DNA of 48,516 bases from Neolentinus lepideus HHB14362 ss-1 (GCA_001632425.1 KV425682.1:1-48516), one strand, 5' to 3'. Positions 11,489-22,267 are shown, numbered from the stretch's first letter. The notes: generated from the letters alone by a model not told the origin. A program made the numbers and translations.

Positions 11489-12103
11489 TCAGGAAGAGGT
11501 TGTCGCGTTATATATGATCTGCGTCACGGCCAGTGACATCTTTGCACCAAGTGCTCCCTACATAAAGCTGTCAATCACAGCGTTGTAGTCTGTTCAAGAA
11601 ACAAACATACTTCGCCGGAGCCCCATTCCTCCAATACCGCAATATAGAAGGTCGCATTTGAAGCAGAGGAGCCAATACCCCATCCACCGGGTGACTGATC
11701 AAGATCGGGCATGATGAGTTGCGACGGCGGCGGGTTAGTGGCGTAAGGGACGGCTTTATGCTTCGTCAGCATTTACGGTCTAACAAACGATGAACGTGTC
11801 TTGGGGAGTACCTGGGTAGTTTGCCTCCTGGAACCGTCCAAAGTAATGCCCCTGCATAAATTCAGTGGAAGGCACCATTGATTTAGCAGGAGCAGTGACG
11901 AGGAAAACAGTGAAATTATAACTTGATGAACCATAGTCTGCCATTGTGTTGTACTGGAAATCGAAGGCCTGCCCGGGCGCTATCGAGTCGCCAGCAGACG
12001 GGCTGACTATTGTACCCTTGGTGCCATCGCGTGGTACAGATGTCGCGGAGGCAAGACCCAGGAGAGCGAGGAAATAAGTCAGTAGTATCGTAAACGTCGA
12101 CAT
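11489..12103 (-). CDS. Small secreted protein, function unknown
   Basis: Exons 12103-11812, 11753-11611 and 11557-11489 give 167 residues. The first about 20 residues form a signal peptide (MSTFTILLTYFLALLGLASA, probable cleavage after Ala). The mature protein contains no cysteine, has three N-glycosylation sequons (NFT, NAT, NAT), and carries the stretches PSAGDSIAPGQAFDF and GGWGIGSSASNATFYIAV. These recall a family of short secreted proteins common in wood-decay and other Agaricomycetes, with a probable immunoglobulin-like beta fold; no enzymatic motif is present and I do not assign a function. The ATG at 12103 was chosen because it begins the signal peptide; an in-frame upstream ATG at 12277 would bury it. 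A TATA element lies about 95 bp upstream, unusual here and suggesting regulated expression. Confidence 0.75.
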
Positions 12104-12195
12104 CGTAGTATCGTGAATGTTAGTGTTTTTTGGTGGAGTTGAAACCCTGTGAGAGATGGTGGGGGATTCTTGGAGTCTGAGAACGATTACCGAGC

Positions 12196-12203
12196 TTTTT
12201 ATA
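12196..12203 (-). promoter_or_regulatory. TATA box of the secreted-protein gene
   Basis: TATAAAAA on the minus strand, about 95 bp upstream of the ATG at 12103. Transcription would then start near 12165. Most neighbouring genes show no such element. Confidence 0.5.
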
Positions 12204-12729
12204 CGGCGAAGCCTCTCGCGCAGAAGTCGAAATATCTCCGGTTCCCAGTCTGATCGGAGGGGCCAGAATGAGCTCACAGCTCGCGGGAAAGTTCGGCATT
12301 CAATACATGTTACATCTTAGGTCCATGAGGAACCCGTCGAGACATGGATCCTGGGGCCTTAGAGCACGAAGGCTGTGAGGGAAGCGATGCCGAGAGCTAT
12401 CGGGACAACGGACCGACGTCGACGACACGATTTGACGAACATCCTGGAAACATGGAATGAACACGAGGCTTAAACGTAGCATCGGAGTCCGCAGATAGCT
12501 TCGCCAGCCAATGCCGCTGGGAGTAAAACCAAAATGTTGCCGTGTGGAATAAGCCGGCACACGAAATTTTGACTTTAATCAAAAGCAGCTCACCGGGGCT
12601 GAGTAAGGATAGGGTATCACAAAGGGGTTGGAGAGGCTGACGAGGCGATACTGGTGCAGGTCATTCTCAAGGATCGAGGATAAGAAGATGGAACGTGAGA
12701 TAACCAGAAACAGAAAATAACGATGCAAT
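12204..12729. other. Intergenic region
   Basis: About 525 bp between the secreted-protein promoter and the RPT5 stop, both on the minus strand. A CCAAT motif is present near 12508 on the plus strand. Open frames here look spurious (no conserved motif). Confidence 0.5.
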
Positions 12730-14392
12730 CTAGGCGAAGTACATAAGGTCGTTCTTCTTCTTACTTTGAACTATAAATAGAACGGCGTCAGTAACCCCTA
12801 TCTCAGCAGTGTTGAAGGGAAGACTTGCCTTCCGCAATCCCACTCAAGAAATGCTCGTGCCCCAGCTTCGTAGCCCCTTCTCTTAACGCAATCATACCGG
12901 CCTCGACACACACAGCCTTGAGCTGAGCGGCGTTGAACTCATCAGTACTTCGCGCCAACTCCTCGAAATTGACGTCAGGCCCGACAGTCATCTTCCGCGA
13001 GTGGATCTCCAAAATTCGTGCTCGTGCAGTCTCATTCGGCAGAGGGAATTCAATCTTACGGTCGAGCCGCCCCGAGCGTAGCAGGGCCGGATCCAGAATG
13101 TCTATTCGGTTGGTCGCAGCAATGACCTAAATATACGCCATCCCGTCAATCTCATTTCCGAGTCGCATTGCATCGACCCACCTTGATTCGCTCGTCGCTG
13201 CTGAATCCGTCCAATTGGTTTAGGAGTTCCAACATTGTCCGCTGGACCTCACGGTCGCCACTCTTCTCCGAGTCGAATCGCTTCGTACCGATGGCGTCCA
13301 ACTCATCAATGAAGATGATTGCAGGTGCCTTTTGCTTCGCCAATTCAAAGGCATCCCGTACCAGCTTCGCACCATCACCAATGAACATCTGGACCAGCGA
13401 AGGCCCAGCTAGCTTGAGATAACAGGCATTCGTTTGCGCAGCACAAGCCCTTGCAAGTAACGTCTTTCCGGTACCTTGGCGTCAAAAATAAGCTGGGAGA
13501 AACGAGGAGACTATAAATGGGTGTGCATGCGACATACCAGGAGGACCGTACATGAGAACCCCCTTCGGCGGCGTAATGCCAAGGGTCTTGAACTTGTCGG
13601 CTTGCTCCATGGGAAGGACAATTGCTTCAACAAGCTCCTCGATCTGCTTCTCCAGGCCACCGATATCTGTGTACGACTCCGTGGGTCGCTCGTCTACTTC
13701 CATCGCCTTGACTCTTGAGTCAAATTCGGCCGGCAAAGTATCCAGAATAAGGTAAGAGTCCTTGTTGACACCAACAAGGTCGCCCGGTCTGAGTTTCTCC
13801 GCAGGAACGAGACCAATGAGTGGAAGGAAGACAGTTTGCCGCGTTGAAGTCTTGATGACGGCACATTTCCCCTTGCGCATTGAATCTAAATCGCGAGCTG
13901 AACCCTCTTCCTGGCCTTCGGGATCAACGTCTAGGATCTGCACAAAGCTTGAATGACCGATACCACAATACTATTAAAGCAACTCACCTCGACTACATTG
14001 CCAACAAGATATGGTAAGACTTTGTTCTGCTTAATCTTCTCACCATTGTCCCGTATCTTCTCCTGCATTACGGTCTGTTCGTGTTGTAGCCGCAGAGTCT
14101 CGGAGCGCATAACCTAGACGCATATGAGTCCCACTCAGCAAGTTTAGAATACTGCTACTCGTACCTTAACGTCGTTCTCAATCAGCCGTATTCTCGTTAA
14201 AATCTCATCCGTGCTCAATGCCATCACATCCTCTGGAATATCGGACCAGTCTTCCTCAGCCGGGGCGTCTGGCGTAGTATCCATCTGCGCATCTTGCGAC
14301 GGTAGTTCGGAGGAAGATGGGACCTGCGATTCAGGCCGCTTCTCATTGTTGTTGCCTGAGGGAGGGGGCACCGGGGGTTGTGTAGATGACAT
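12730..14392 (-). CDS. RPT5: 26S proteasome regulatory ATPase subunit Rpt5 (PSMC3/6A)
   Basis: AAA ATPase of the 19S base ring that unfolds and threads substrates into the 20S core. Exons 14392-14165, 14113-13988, 13937-13538, 13474-13182, 13126-12829 and 12770-12730 give 461 residues. Seen in order: disordered N-terminus, coiled coil (about 70-115), OB-fold, Walker A GPPGTGKT, Walker [11 protein letters not shown], the second region of homology [20 protein letters not shown], and C-terminal helices. The last intron (12828-12771) has a GC donor (GCAAGT); it is required to reach the conserved tail. The tail ends Met-Tyr-Phe-Ala, so the penultimate residue of the HbYX motif, which docks and opens the 20S gate in yeast and human Rpt5, is Phe and not Tyr. 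The gene is head-to-head with EAF6 (207 bp) and a PACE-like site lies 74 bp upstream. Confidence 0.97.
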
Positions 14393-14599
14393 AACGAAGA
14401 GATTTAGGATAGAAGACTAATGAAAGCTCTCTACTTAATGTCAGCGACGCGCTCGACGCGCGTCGGGTGGCAAACATGTTCAAACAAGCGTGGAAACCGA
14501 TCGAATTGTGGCTACGCTGTGGCACTGCACTCTATCCTCTCCGCCAATTCTGGCTAATATCAAATATCAAGGAAGAGAGCTCCCTCTGGCGGCTCAAGC
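14393..14599. promoter_or_regulatory. Shared RPT5/EAF6 promoter with CpG-rich inverted repeat
   Basis: 207 bp between divergent ATGs. An inverted repeat CGACGCG / CGCGTCG (14445-14451 and 14459-14465, 7-nt loop) abuts the PACE-like site that starts at 14466. Confidence 0.6.
14466..14474 (+). promoter_or_regulatory. Perfect PACE-like motif GGTGGCAAA upstream of RPT5
   Basis: GGTGGCAAA matches the full nine-base proteasome-associated control element bound by Rpn4 in Saccharomyces, where it works in either orientation. Here it lies 74 bp upstream of the start codon of a proteasome ATPase gene. Whether any factor binds it in this basidiomycete is unknown. Confidence 0.5.
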
Positions 14600-15276
14600 A
14601 TGGCTGATGGGTCAGCCCCCACAGCAGAGGACAAGGCTCGGTTTGAACAGGGCAAGAAAGAGCTCATAGCGGCACTCACCAAGAAGCGGTACATAGACAG
14701 GCAACTGGTGAGTGCGACTTAGATTTACTATCGTGCGCACTCTCATGCTGTTGAAAGGCCACACTAGAATCACAAATTTACAATTTCGAGGGATCGTATC
14801 TAACTGATACTGCAGCACACAGTGGAGGTAACATCATCCAAGGCTTTGATGGATACCTCAAGAATCAAACTACTGGTCGGAGGAAATATGAAGCCAGCGA
14901 CGCAGACAGACTCTTCTCGACGAGTAGCTTGACATACCTGAAGGCGAGTATACGAGTCTACTAGTCAGCACACTCGTCCTTTCCTGACCCGTATTCGCTG
15001 CAGTCCCTCGAGCTGGCTGGCGATGGTGACGAGTCTTCTACTACGGTCGACGATGGCAAGTCCTCCGGGTCGGGCTTGATGACCATTCACGTCCCTGCGG
15101 CTCCCAAAATACCCTCCCATGACGCTGCCCAAGCGAAGAAATTGAGGGACCGAGAATACCAGCGCAAGAAGAGGGCAAACGCTCGCGGCCAGAGCGCTGG
15201 GACCGTGAGCGACGACGAAAGCGTAGGATCAGGCAGGCGGCCAACAAAGCGCCAACGGACGACTGTGGATAGTTGA
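14600..15276 (+). CDS. EAF6: Chromatin modification-related protein Eaf6 (NuA4 subunit)
   Basis: Small subunit of the NuA4 histone acetyltransferase and related complexes. Exons 14600-14707, 14758-14943 and 15004-15276 give 188 residues. The N-terminal half has the leucine-zipper-like helix (ARFEQGKKELIAALTKKRYI) followed by LESQIYNFEGSYL and GGNIIQGFDGYLK, the diagnostic Eaf6 sequence. The tail is long, basic and disordered (KKLRDREYQRKKRANARG) and ends in a likely nuclear localisation signal. The second intron has a GC donor (GCGAGT at 14944); using the nearby GT would put the third exon in the wrong frame. It is head-to-head with RPT5 and convergent with RRP40. Confidence 0.92.
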
Positions 15277-15423
15277 GGTTGTTTGACCAGTAAGTGGCTC
15301 AGAACGTATCGAACATAATTTCGTCGAAATGGTAATCATCAGGGCGACAAGTGTAACCGTATCTCCACCATGATGTGACTACGTATAGTGTACACGATTA
15401 TGCATATGCTATTCCCACAGACC

Positions 15424-16286
15424 TCAATAATCGAGTGTCTTTAGGAGGCTTTTGACTCCTAGCTCATCGAGTCCGTCGCCGTCAGGGTCCACGGCCTCGA
15501 TACACCGGGACATGCAAATGATCTGTCTTAGCTCTTTCGCGTACACCCATACCTTGCCATTCATGCCTACTGCCACTTCCATGAGGAATTCGGATCCAAG
15601 GAGTGGCAGCAGGAAATGACTGGGGTCATGCAAGCTATGACACGGCAACATCAGATACCCGTGTGTTGACCGAGAAGGAATGGAACTCACAGCCGACACA
15701 TCTTCAGGCTACAGCGCACCATGAATCCTTCCTTCAACTCTCCGAATCCCGCAGACTTGTGTGTCTGCGCATCAAAGCATTCCAGTTCCGGCTCCATGTC
15801 TTTATGCGCGAGAGACACTCGGGCATAGACGAGCGCGCCGACCTATGAAGTTCCTGAATCCATCTACAAAATACTTTGCTGTTATTACTCACCTTCAGAT
15901 TGGGTTTGTTCCTCTTCGTCGCACCTTCAAAAGCCAACCCGTCCAAATTCGCCATATGGGCCGCCCCGATATTGACTCTATACCCGTCCCCACTCCTTGC
16001 AATCACAACGCCCACAACACTCTCCTGGGCTGCCGGTACATACTACGCTTTCCCATCGCTCCCTAAGCCATTCCATCTCAATCTCATATGATGTATAGGG
16101 CAAACTCACACGTCGTGCATTACCTTCTATCCACCATTTGCTCCGATTTGCGGAGTGATGCAGAGCGCCTGCACGCGTAGATATTATGTTTGAAGAGTTC
16201 GGTACTTGGAGGAGACCAGGTCCGAGCTTTAAATTGACGTGTTGAGCGGGGACGAGCTCGCCTGGCAGGAGGTATGAGTCGGACAT
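15424..16286 (-). CDS. RRP40: Exosome complex component Rrp40 (EXOSC3)
   Basis: RNA-binding cap subunit of the nuclear and cytoplasmic exosome. Exons 16286-16110, 16042-15893, 15842-15691 and 15619-15424 give 224 residues. The N-terminal domain begins with LLPGELVP. The S1 domain follows (VVGVVIARSGDGYRVNIG to LECFD) and then a KH domain with the GMNGKVWVYA stretch, whose GxNG is the Rrp40/Rrp4 signature. Length is slightly short of the about 240 residues of yeast Rrp40. The gene is head-to-head with VPS37, only 110 bp between start codons. Confidence 0.95.
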
Positions 16287-16396
16287 ATTATTGAACGAAT
16301 TTTGGGTCTCGAAATGGACTGATATGATGGCAACACGTTGCTCGGTGCTTTGAATCTACACCTTACACTTCATTGGCTTTTGCGCTATACACTGTC
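16287..16396. promoter_or_regulatory. Very short shared RRP40/VPS37 promoter
   Basis: 110 bp separate the two divergent start codons. The plus-strand half contains TTGGCTTTTGCG and a weak pyrimidine tract; no TATA is seen. Confidence 0.5.
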
Positions 16397-17094
16397 ATGG
16401 CGACACCATTGTTGGCAGATTTTCCAGAGTTATCGCATCTATCGTAAGGTCATTACGATACACCTGAACAAAGGGCTCATGTCCGTAGGACAGTCGTGAA
16501 GACTTGGAAGATCTTCTAGCCGATCCACTATACTTCCAATCGGTGTTCCATTCTCTCTCGGGGGTTAAGGCTATGTACCAAGCTCAGGCCGAACTAGGGT
16601 CAGCGAATGAGTCTATAGCAAGTATGTTGTCATCCCAGTCGTAACTGCGATCACTACAACATGTCTCGTAGAGAACAATCTTGCTCTACAAGACGGCTTG
16701 TACAAGCTAAGATCTGATACAAAGGCCGCGTTCGACGAGGCCAAGGCTCTTGAAGCGAGATCAAAGGAACTTGAGAGGGAGCAAAGGGACATGTACCAGG
16801 CAATCGACATTTCTCTCTCTCCCTCCTTCCTAGAAAGCTGAACCCCACCCACAGAGATTCACTCCTCAATTTCTGCTGATGCGTCTACGGCACTCAACAA
16901 CTGCACAAGATGACCTCTCCGAGGCACTCGCCTCGTCCTTCGTGCAGTCATCTTCCGTGTCCCCGACGCCTGCGACAAATCAGGAGACCGACAATTTTGT
17001 AAAAGAGTTCAAGAATATGCGGAAGGTGTATCACAAGCGCGTCATGTGGGGCGATCGGTGGGCAGCCGGCCAAGTGACTTGGCCTGATGATTAG
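16397..17094 (+). CDS. VPS37: ESCRT-I subunit Vps37 (Mod_r domain)
   Basis: Component of ESCRT-I in endosomal sorting of ubiquitinated membrane proteins. Exons 16397-16443, 16494-16621, 16672-16799 and 16855-17094 give 180 residues. The Mod_r domain covers almost the whole protein: LSREDLEDLLADPLYF, LGSANESIAKNNLALQDGL, a charged coiled coil, then RFTPQFLLMRLRHSTTAQD and a C-terminal MRKVYHKRVMWGDRW. The third intron (16800-16854) appears to begin with GC (GCAATC): reading through gives a stop, and only phase 0 after CAG reaches the conserved RFTPQFLL. The donor is weak at +5, so this border deserves an RNA check. The short N-terminus, without a UEV or other added domain, is usual for fungal Vps37. 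Confidence 0.92.
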
Positions 17095-20000
17095 TTTGTT
17101 GTCATCTATTCACCGCTGTCGTGATTGAATCATCTACTGCACCTCAGGTTTGTATGAGACTATGAGTACTCGTAGCCGATCGCGCAGTTAGCTTCCGCCG
17201 CTACTATAGGAATACTCTGCATCCAATATCCTGGATCCGTCCCCTCTATTCATATTGACTGGTCAGGATTCCGTATCTGCGCCACACCGTCCTCGACGCT
17301 CACCACGTCTCATCTGCAAACCTGCTTACCTCCTTCGTTATCTAGCACCGCACCTCGCTGCATTCATTCACTCCAGCCCCGAAGACGGAGATGGGCCGCC
17401 GTACTTATTTCTGTCATAGAACTGGAGTCGGCGCTGGGCACTCAGTGCTGCGTTAAGATTGCGTCCGCGGTAACACATCAGAGTCTGGAATCCCCGTCTG
17501 TCCGTCCTTGAATCGACACCTGATGAGAATGAAGAAACCCTCTAATTTTGTCCGAGGGGTTGCCAGGGCTCGGGATCATACCTGATCTGCATCTACTGTC
17601 CGTTGATAAACCTTGTGACCGAAGGCGTGCCATCAATACACTGGGTGCGGGACAAGCTTGGGTTAACACCGATCAAATACCGATCGTAACATTCTCTGAT
17701 GGTAAGCCCGTTCAATATCGCCACTAAGTTCTTCCATTGCGATCACGGATAGTTTTCATATACGCTTATGACTGGCTGCACCTCTTTGACAAGCCCTAAA
17801 CTTTCTGCGAATCACAAGAACGGCCTGGACTTGTTCTTTACTGTATGGTATCCGGCTAGGGAGCATTGTCCAGTGAAAGGTCATGTCCTGGAAACAGCGT
17901 AGCTCCCACAGCCCAAGTCCAGCTGGTGAGGGTGATGTGTGGAAGACGTATGACAGACAGACCTAGACAACACCGGCGATAATCGTCCGAATCTACTGTG
18001 AATCTACTGTGAGCATGGCCTACTGCGTACGGTGGAAGGAAGGAGTTTCATGATTGACACGTTTTGCCCTCGATGGTCAGCCTTCCACTTCGGGGCGTAG
18101 CTCGGCCATTCGTTCTCCTAGTGTCGGAATTCCTGGCGCTACGGATCGGTGGGTCTGCGTCATTGATCCTCAGCTGAAGGGCTTGAACTTGAAGCCTCAG
18201 GTTATGGTCATTTTGTCGTTATACTGGTAAACGTCAACATGATCAGTCGTCGAAAGCTATGGGCATATCCTCGCGGACACGACCACAAATTTGTCGCCTA
18301 GCGGTCCTTCCGTCCCAGGGAACGATCGCTTCTCCTGTTCATCACTTAGCCGATGGAAGAGACTGTGCGTATTTTCAGCATCTGATTTGCAGGTGGACCG
18401 GATCCATCGCCACCGCTGTGTACGTAGTGATTGAAGCTGCGCCTCATACACGCCTCACGCCCTTGAACCCTTCGCAGCAGTGCAACAGATGCATAAATCA
18501 AATTCTGTATCATAACAACCAACAAAACGCGATGACGAGGCTTGCAAGAACCGCGCCTGCGGCAGACTGTTCCGGTCCTTCCAATTGCTTCACAAAAGCA
18601 CTACTACCTATCCGCCCTCGCTCTTGAGCAATGACGATCCTTCCTAAATATACTACGTGAACTACACGACGCCCGCGTGCCGTCCTCGTCAGGCTCTAAA
18701 GTTCCAACGTGAGTGGATGGGCTATTGATGTGACTCATCTGACACGAATAGGACTGCTCAGGGATGACAGAGATAACGTCCAGCGCAAGATAGAACTTCA
18801 TTTCGGAGATTTTTGGGCATCTAGGTATGTAGAACGCCGATGTGTCTGGGTCCTAAACGATGATTCATTCTATCTTACAAAGACACACAAACTTTGCCCT
18901 TCTATAGCTCGGGTTTAGGGGACGGTAGCACATGTAAGTGCGATTGAATGCTCCCCCTGGCAAGAGCTGCTGACCGTTCGGACCAGGATCCACAGCGCTA
19001 CACTAACCTCATTTTCCACGCCATCTGAGTTCCGGTGGAGGAATCCTGGTATTGCCTGTCGCGCTTCCATTTTCCTCGGCCCCGAATTGCCATGTCTATC
19101 CTTTGCTTGCCCGACGATTTGAAAACCTACCCGACACTTACTAAATGTGGGTGCCAGTTGATCCTGGGTTGTTGTATTATTGAGTCATGCCGCTGTTAGG
19201 TGTAACATCGGCCCTGCAGATAAGCGTGAAGTTTATATATTATCAACTTGAACTCGGGTACATGTCAGCGAGGCTCCGAGTCCCGGGACTGCGTCCATGC
19301 TAAAACAGGCGTGCTTGCGCTCGTCGCTGCAGGCTAGAACGTCCCGGGCCAATCCGTATACGGCTATCGGCTTGAGCTTTCGGGAACGATTGTAAGACAA
19401 CTCTCCCCCAATCCGGCTAAAACAGGCATCTCTAGTTCTCAAACCCTATCTTAACCCCCAAATATCACATGAAATCACATGAGCCGGTAAGTTCTCGGAC
19501 TCTGTCCATGAACGTGGTAAAATGAGCGAGGAAAGGCAAGAAAGAAAGATATTAGGGCGACTTGATTCTAAATCCTGCAGGTCGGTCAATCGCAGCGAGG
19601 AAGCAGTGATGGCCGTAATTCCGGGACCATGGTCATGTCATATGTGCTTCATCCGGCGCACTCTCGGACCAGGAACACTGTCATGAGAATGACAATAATT
19701 CATAGCTTTCAGTACATCGAAAGCGAGTGTCCAGGCTTAGACTCTACCACTTCCGGACGTGCGACGGGTGGACGGAATCACTGCTTCCTCACTCCTTTGG
19801 CCGACCAACCAACCTCGAGGTTTTAGAATCGAGGCGTCAATTCCATATCAAACATTGTTCAAGTATCCCGGCGGCATGCCTAGGCTTCGGAACCCAGATC
19901 CCATTGCAGCAAAGACTTAATCTCAATCTCCGTGCCCATGTACGGGTTACATGTGCATGTCGCTTATAGTATCGACTATTTTCTTAGTTCGAATGGGAAA

Positions 20001-20743
20001 TGCTTCCGCACACGCGCTCTATTCATTCATGATCTGCGCGAATATGCTACTATTGCGTACTAGCTTTCTTATCCAAAGTTTATCTAAACCCCAATGTCGT
20101 GGGATTACAATACCTGAAGGACTTCCATGGAACCGATGTAGCTGTGAAGCTTTGTGATCCCTCGATGTGGTCCCTCGAGACAAGGGGCCTTACGATATTC
20201 GACTACTGTCTTAATGGAACTGTTATCAGAACACGACATAGACATCGCAAATCCTGTTCATATGTTCACAAGGGCTACCAAGAAAATTGTACGCTATTCA
20301 GAAAAGAGGGTGGAAGAACACACCACCACCTTGCAAAAGCTACAAGCCAACTTTCAAAAAGACATTCGTAGTATAGTACATCTTCAGACAAGAACGAGAG
20401 ACCATTGAGCACGTCCCACAGCGCCCACCATCAGCACCCTAATTCATACTGAAACGTAAGTTAGAGACTACAGGAAGTTGTCGTCCGTGGCAAAGGCGGA
20501 CATCATTTCGGGTGCTCGGGCACTGCAGGTATATCATCAACAACCCAGAAACCCAGCCAAGAACGGGGAAAGAGAGAAATGCAATGGAATAAAAAAGATA
20601 AAACGCCAAAGACTTCTTCGAGACGACGACGACGGCGGCGACGCCCGTTTATGATTGCCTCCCTTCATCAACATCTCCAGCATCATCGGCGATATCCTCT
20701 ACCTACCCTCTTCTGTATGATTATTCCAACACATACCAACACT
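17095..20743. other. 3.6 kb with no recognisable gene
   Basis: Stops are frequent in all frames. The longest open stretches (about 120 codons at 18259-18627 and 85 codons at 20154-20408) show no motif I recognise. The second is Lys/Glu/Thr-rich and helical (SEHDIDIANPVHMF, ending HLQTRTRDH) and could be a terminal exon of an unrecognised gene. Small direct duplications occur: AATCTACTGTG twice near 17988-18010 and ATCACATGA twice near 19466-19482. The right end (20450-20743) is probably the MADS-gene 3' UTR. The rest may be decayed transposon or non-coding RNA sequence; I cannot tell. Confidence 0.5.
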
Positions 20744-22093
20744 TTACCTCCTGCCAGTGTAGTGCTGGCCACCTTGGACACTCGGGGGAGGTCCCCAATG
20801 CTGGGGAGGCGGCAAATGCCCGCCTTGGCCTGCATGTCCACCCGGAGCATAGTAGGCACCGGGCGGTGGCATCATATTGTGACCGTACATGCCTGCGTTG
20901 GGGTCGCCTTGGTGACCAGGGTGGTGGCCGTAGGCACCCGGAGGAGCGGGGCCGTGCGTGTAGTTGGGGGAGGTAGGTTGAGGGCCAGCCGAAGGAGGTT
21001 GACTCTGGGCAGGTGCTTGACCGGCCCCGGGAGTCGTAGGCGAATTGAGGGAGATCTGGGAGTGCTGCGACGGCGTCGGAGGTTGAGCTTGGGTGTTACC
21101 TGGAACGGAGAGCAATGGGGATGGGATGAGATGCGTTGGTGAGTGAGGGGAAGCGCGGTGAGTTGAAGCGGAAGATGATGAACCTTGGTTACCGGCAGTG
21201 GACGACGCGCGTCTCCGCCGTTTCTCTGTGCGCCCACCACGCGACTCATCTTCCTCTCCTGCAGCATCTTCTTCCTTGTTGTTCTGGCCTCCGATCGAGA
21301 GGCCGCCGACATTGTTCGTGGCGGCGGTGCCACCCATCATGGGCCCCGCGTTGGAGCGACCAATAGGAGTGCCTACCGGCATCGACGAAGGAAGTGTGCC
21401 ATGCGGTGCGTTGAGGCACGCTTGAATGAGATTTTTGCCTTCTGGCTGCGTGACAAGAGGCTGAAGCTTCGCAGTGGTGAATGTATATACGAGCCCGGTC
21501 TCGGACACGACCAACAACAGGACTTGGGTCCCGGTGAGCGTCGACAGCTCGTAAGCCTATACAAATGGATTAGATGTAAGAAAGGGACGCGTATGCACCG
21601 CGACGACGCGTACCTTCTTCATAATACCTATTGAGATATGTTAGAGACGCGTCTTCAAATTCAGAGAAGAACGGCACTTACCAGCCTTCCTCTTCGAAAA
21701 TGTAATGTGCCTCCTGGACTTGTCTTGGATGAACTCGATCTTGATCTTTCGCCTGCCTGCCTTCTTGTCAGACTTGGGCTTCTCGTCGTCGTCGTCATCA
21801 TCGTCCCCTCCGCTCGCGGCAGCATCGTTATCCTGGATGAACGCGTCACCGGCGACGGGAGCCTGGGGAGCGCCTGCGTTGTGGTGCGCGCCGTCATTGT
21901 TGGCGTCGGTGCGCTGCCGTTTACGGAGATTAGGAGAGGGCACGGTTTGGGACGCGGAGGCGGACTCTTCTGGATGCTGCATGGTGGTGCCCGAAAGGGA
22001 AGGCGGGAGTTGAGTGGGTGCCGCTGTGTTGGAAAACGGTTGATATCCTGACTGGGAGTACGACGACGGTGCCGGCTGCGGGCGTGTTGCCAT
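20744..22093 (-). CDS. MADS-box transcription factor, MCM1/SRF type
   Basis: DNA-binding regulator; fungal Mcm1 homologues control mating, cell cycle and recombination genes with partner factors. Exons 22093-21682, 21627-21614 and 21556-20744 give 412 residues. A disordered, acidic N-terminus (poly-Asp near residue 95) precedes the MADS domain (about 115-175): GRRKIKIEFIQDKSRRHITF, KRKAGIMKKAYELS, TGTQVLLLVVSETGLVYTF. The MCM1/SRF-specific extension follows (KLQPLVTQPEGKNLIQACL). The long C-terminus is Pro/Gly/His/Gln-rich, as in many fungal homologues. The middle exon is only 14 nt and codes for the IMKK of the DNA-contacting helix. An upstream in-frame ATG (22108) would add five residues. 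Confidence 0.95.
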
Positions 22094-22267
22094 AAACAAT
22101 GGGAGCAACGATCAGAGTGTGGAGGGCGACGACGGTGGTGTCGAGGACGTACTGGACGTCGAGGACGGCGATGAGGGCTTGTGGTAGCCGCCCAAAAAGG
22201 AATGGCAGGGAATGGCCGGTTGTGGTAGGAGAGCGAGGTTCAAAAAGGGGAGTCACCCAACCCTGAT

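Noticed and set aside
12300..12560. Minus-strand open frame of 86 codons downstream of the secreted-protein promoter
   Set aside because: No recognisable motif, overlapping frames of similar length, and no splice continuation.
17988..18010. AATCTACTGTG tandem pair as a functional iteron
   Set aside because: Only two copies and no further structure; such short duplications are common by chance in intergenic DNA.
20579..21142. Plus-strand open frame of 187 codons
   Set aside because: It is antisense to the low-complexity 3' exon of the MADS gene; Arg-rich content reflects GC-rich codons of the opposite strand.
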